Part shown: positions 7,339 through 7,365 of the stretch, piece by piece
Numbering within the stretch: the stretch's first letter is position 1
How the letters are laid out: every line of letters begins with the position of its first letter
Assembly (NCBI GenBank): GCA_021845835.1
Contig: JAJZVE010000223.1
Coordinates: forward strand, 1-7,365
Reading direction: 5' to 3'
DNA from: Pseudomonadota bacterium
GTDB taxonomy: Bacteria; Pseudomonadota; Alphaproteobacteria; Acetobacterales; Acetobacteraceae
Length of the DNA stretch: 7,365 bases
Translations under genes and position numbers: made by a program
Notes under the pieces: generated by a model
Told to the model about the DNA's origin: nothing
The model's input: only the letters and a program-made list of their open reading frames with translations
Database searches by the model: none

Positions 7339-7365
7339 ATGTCAGAAGCGGTTCTCCAGGTGGCG
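7339..7365 (+). CDS. Start of a downstream gene, probably the ABC permease (runs off right edge)
   Basis: An ATG at 7339 opens a frame of nine codons (MSEAVLQVA) to the window end. It lies 12 bases after the ATPase stop, with an AAGG ten bases upstream. In RbsB/RbsA-type operons the membrane permease (RbsC-like) normally follows the ATPase. The function is inferred from position only; nine residues say nothing about the fold. Confidence 0.5.

Overview
The window is GC-rich throughout, densely packed with genes, and reads as bacterial chromosome from an alphaproteobacterium. The evidence is the alphaproteobacterial-type FliG (EYPQ in place of the enteric EHPQ motif), the fliF-fliG-fliH gene order, the strong G/C bias at third codon positions, and a possible CtrA-like box upstream of fliF. 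The proteins have an Acetobacteraceae/Rhodospirillales feel, but that is an impression I could not test.

Layout: the left half (1-3213, minus strand) is a flagellar operon transcribed leftwards: fliF (MS-ring), fliG (rotor switch/torque protein) and the start of fliH (export ATPase regulator), which runs off the left edge. The genes are almost fused: fliF stop and fliG start share a base, and fliG and fliH are 3 bases apart. Positions 3214-3402 form a divergent intergenic region. It holds two related CGGCA...TGCC-type dyads that face each other, and an AT-rich TTAC-N7-TTAA box. Both are candidate regulatory sites for the flagellar operon.

The right half (3403-7365, plus strand) is a nutrient-uptake operon: a cytoplasmic nucleoside hydrolase, a periplasmic sugar-binding-type protein with a twin-arginine-like signal peptide, a tandem-domain sugar ABC ATPase of the RbsA/XylG/MglA type, and the first nine codons of what is probably the permease. 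The likely scheme is that the binding protein captures a nucleoside or related ribosylated or sugar compound, the ABC transporter imports it, and the hydrolase splits it into base and ribose. The binding protein lacks most polar ribose ligands of E. coli RbsB, so simple ribose is unlikely to be the substrate.

The most unusual feature is in the ABC ATPase: after two complete nucleotide-binding domains it carries about 120 extra C-terminal residues whose pattern looks like a GAF sensor domain. This may be an importer regulated by a cytosolic ligand. No RNA genes, insertion sequences, CRISPR arrays or convincing terminators were seen.
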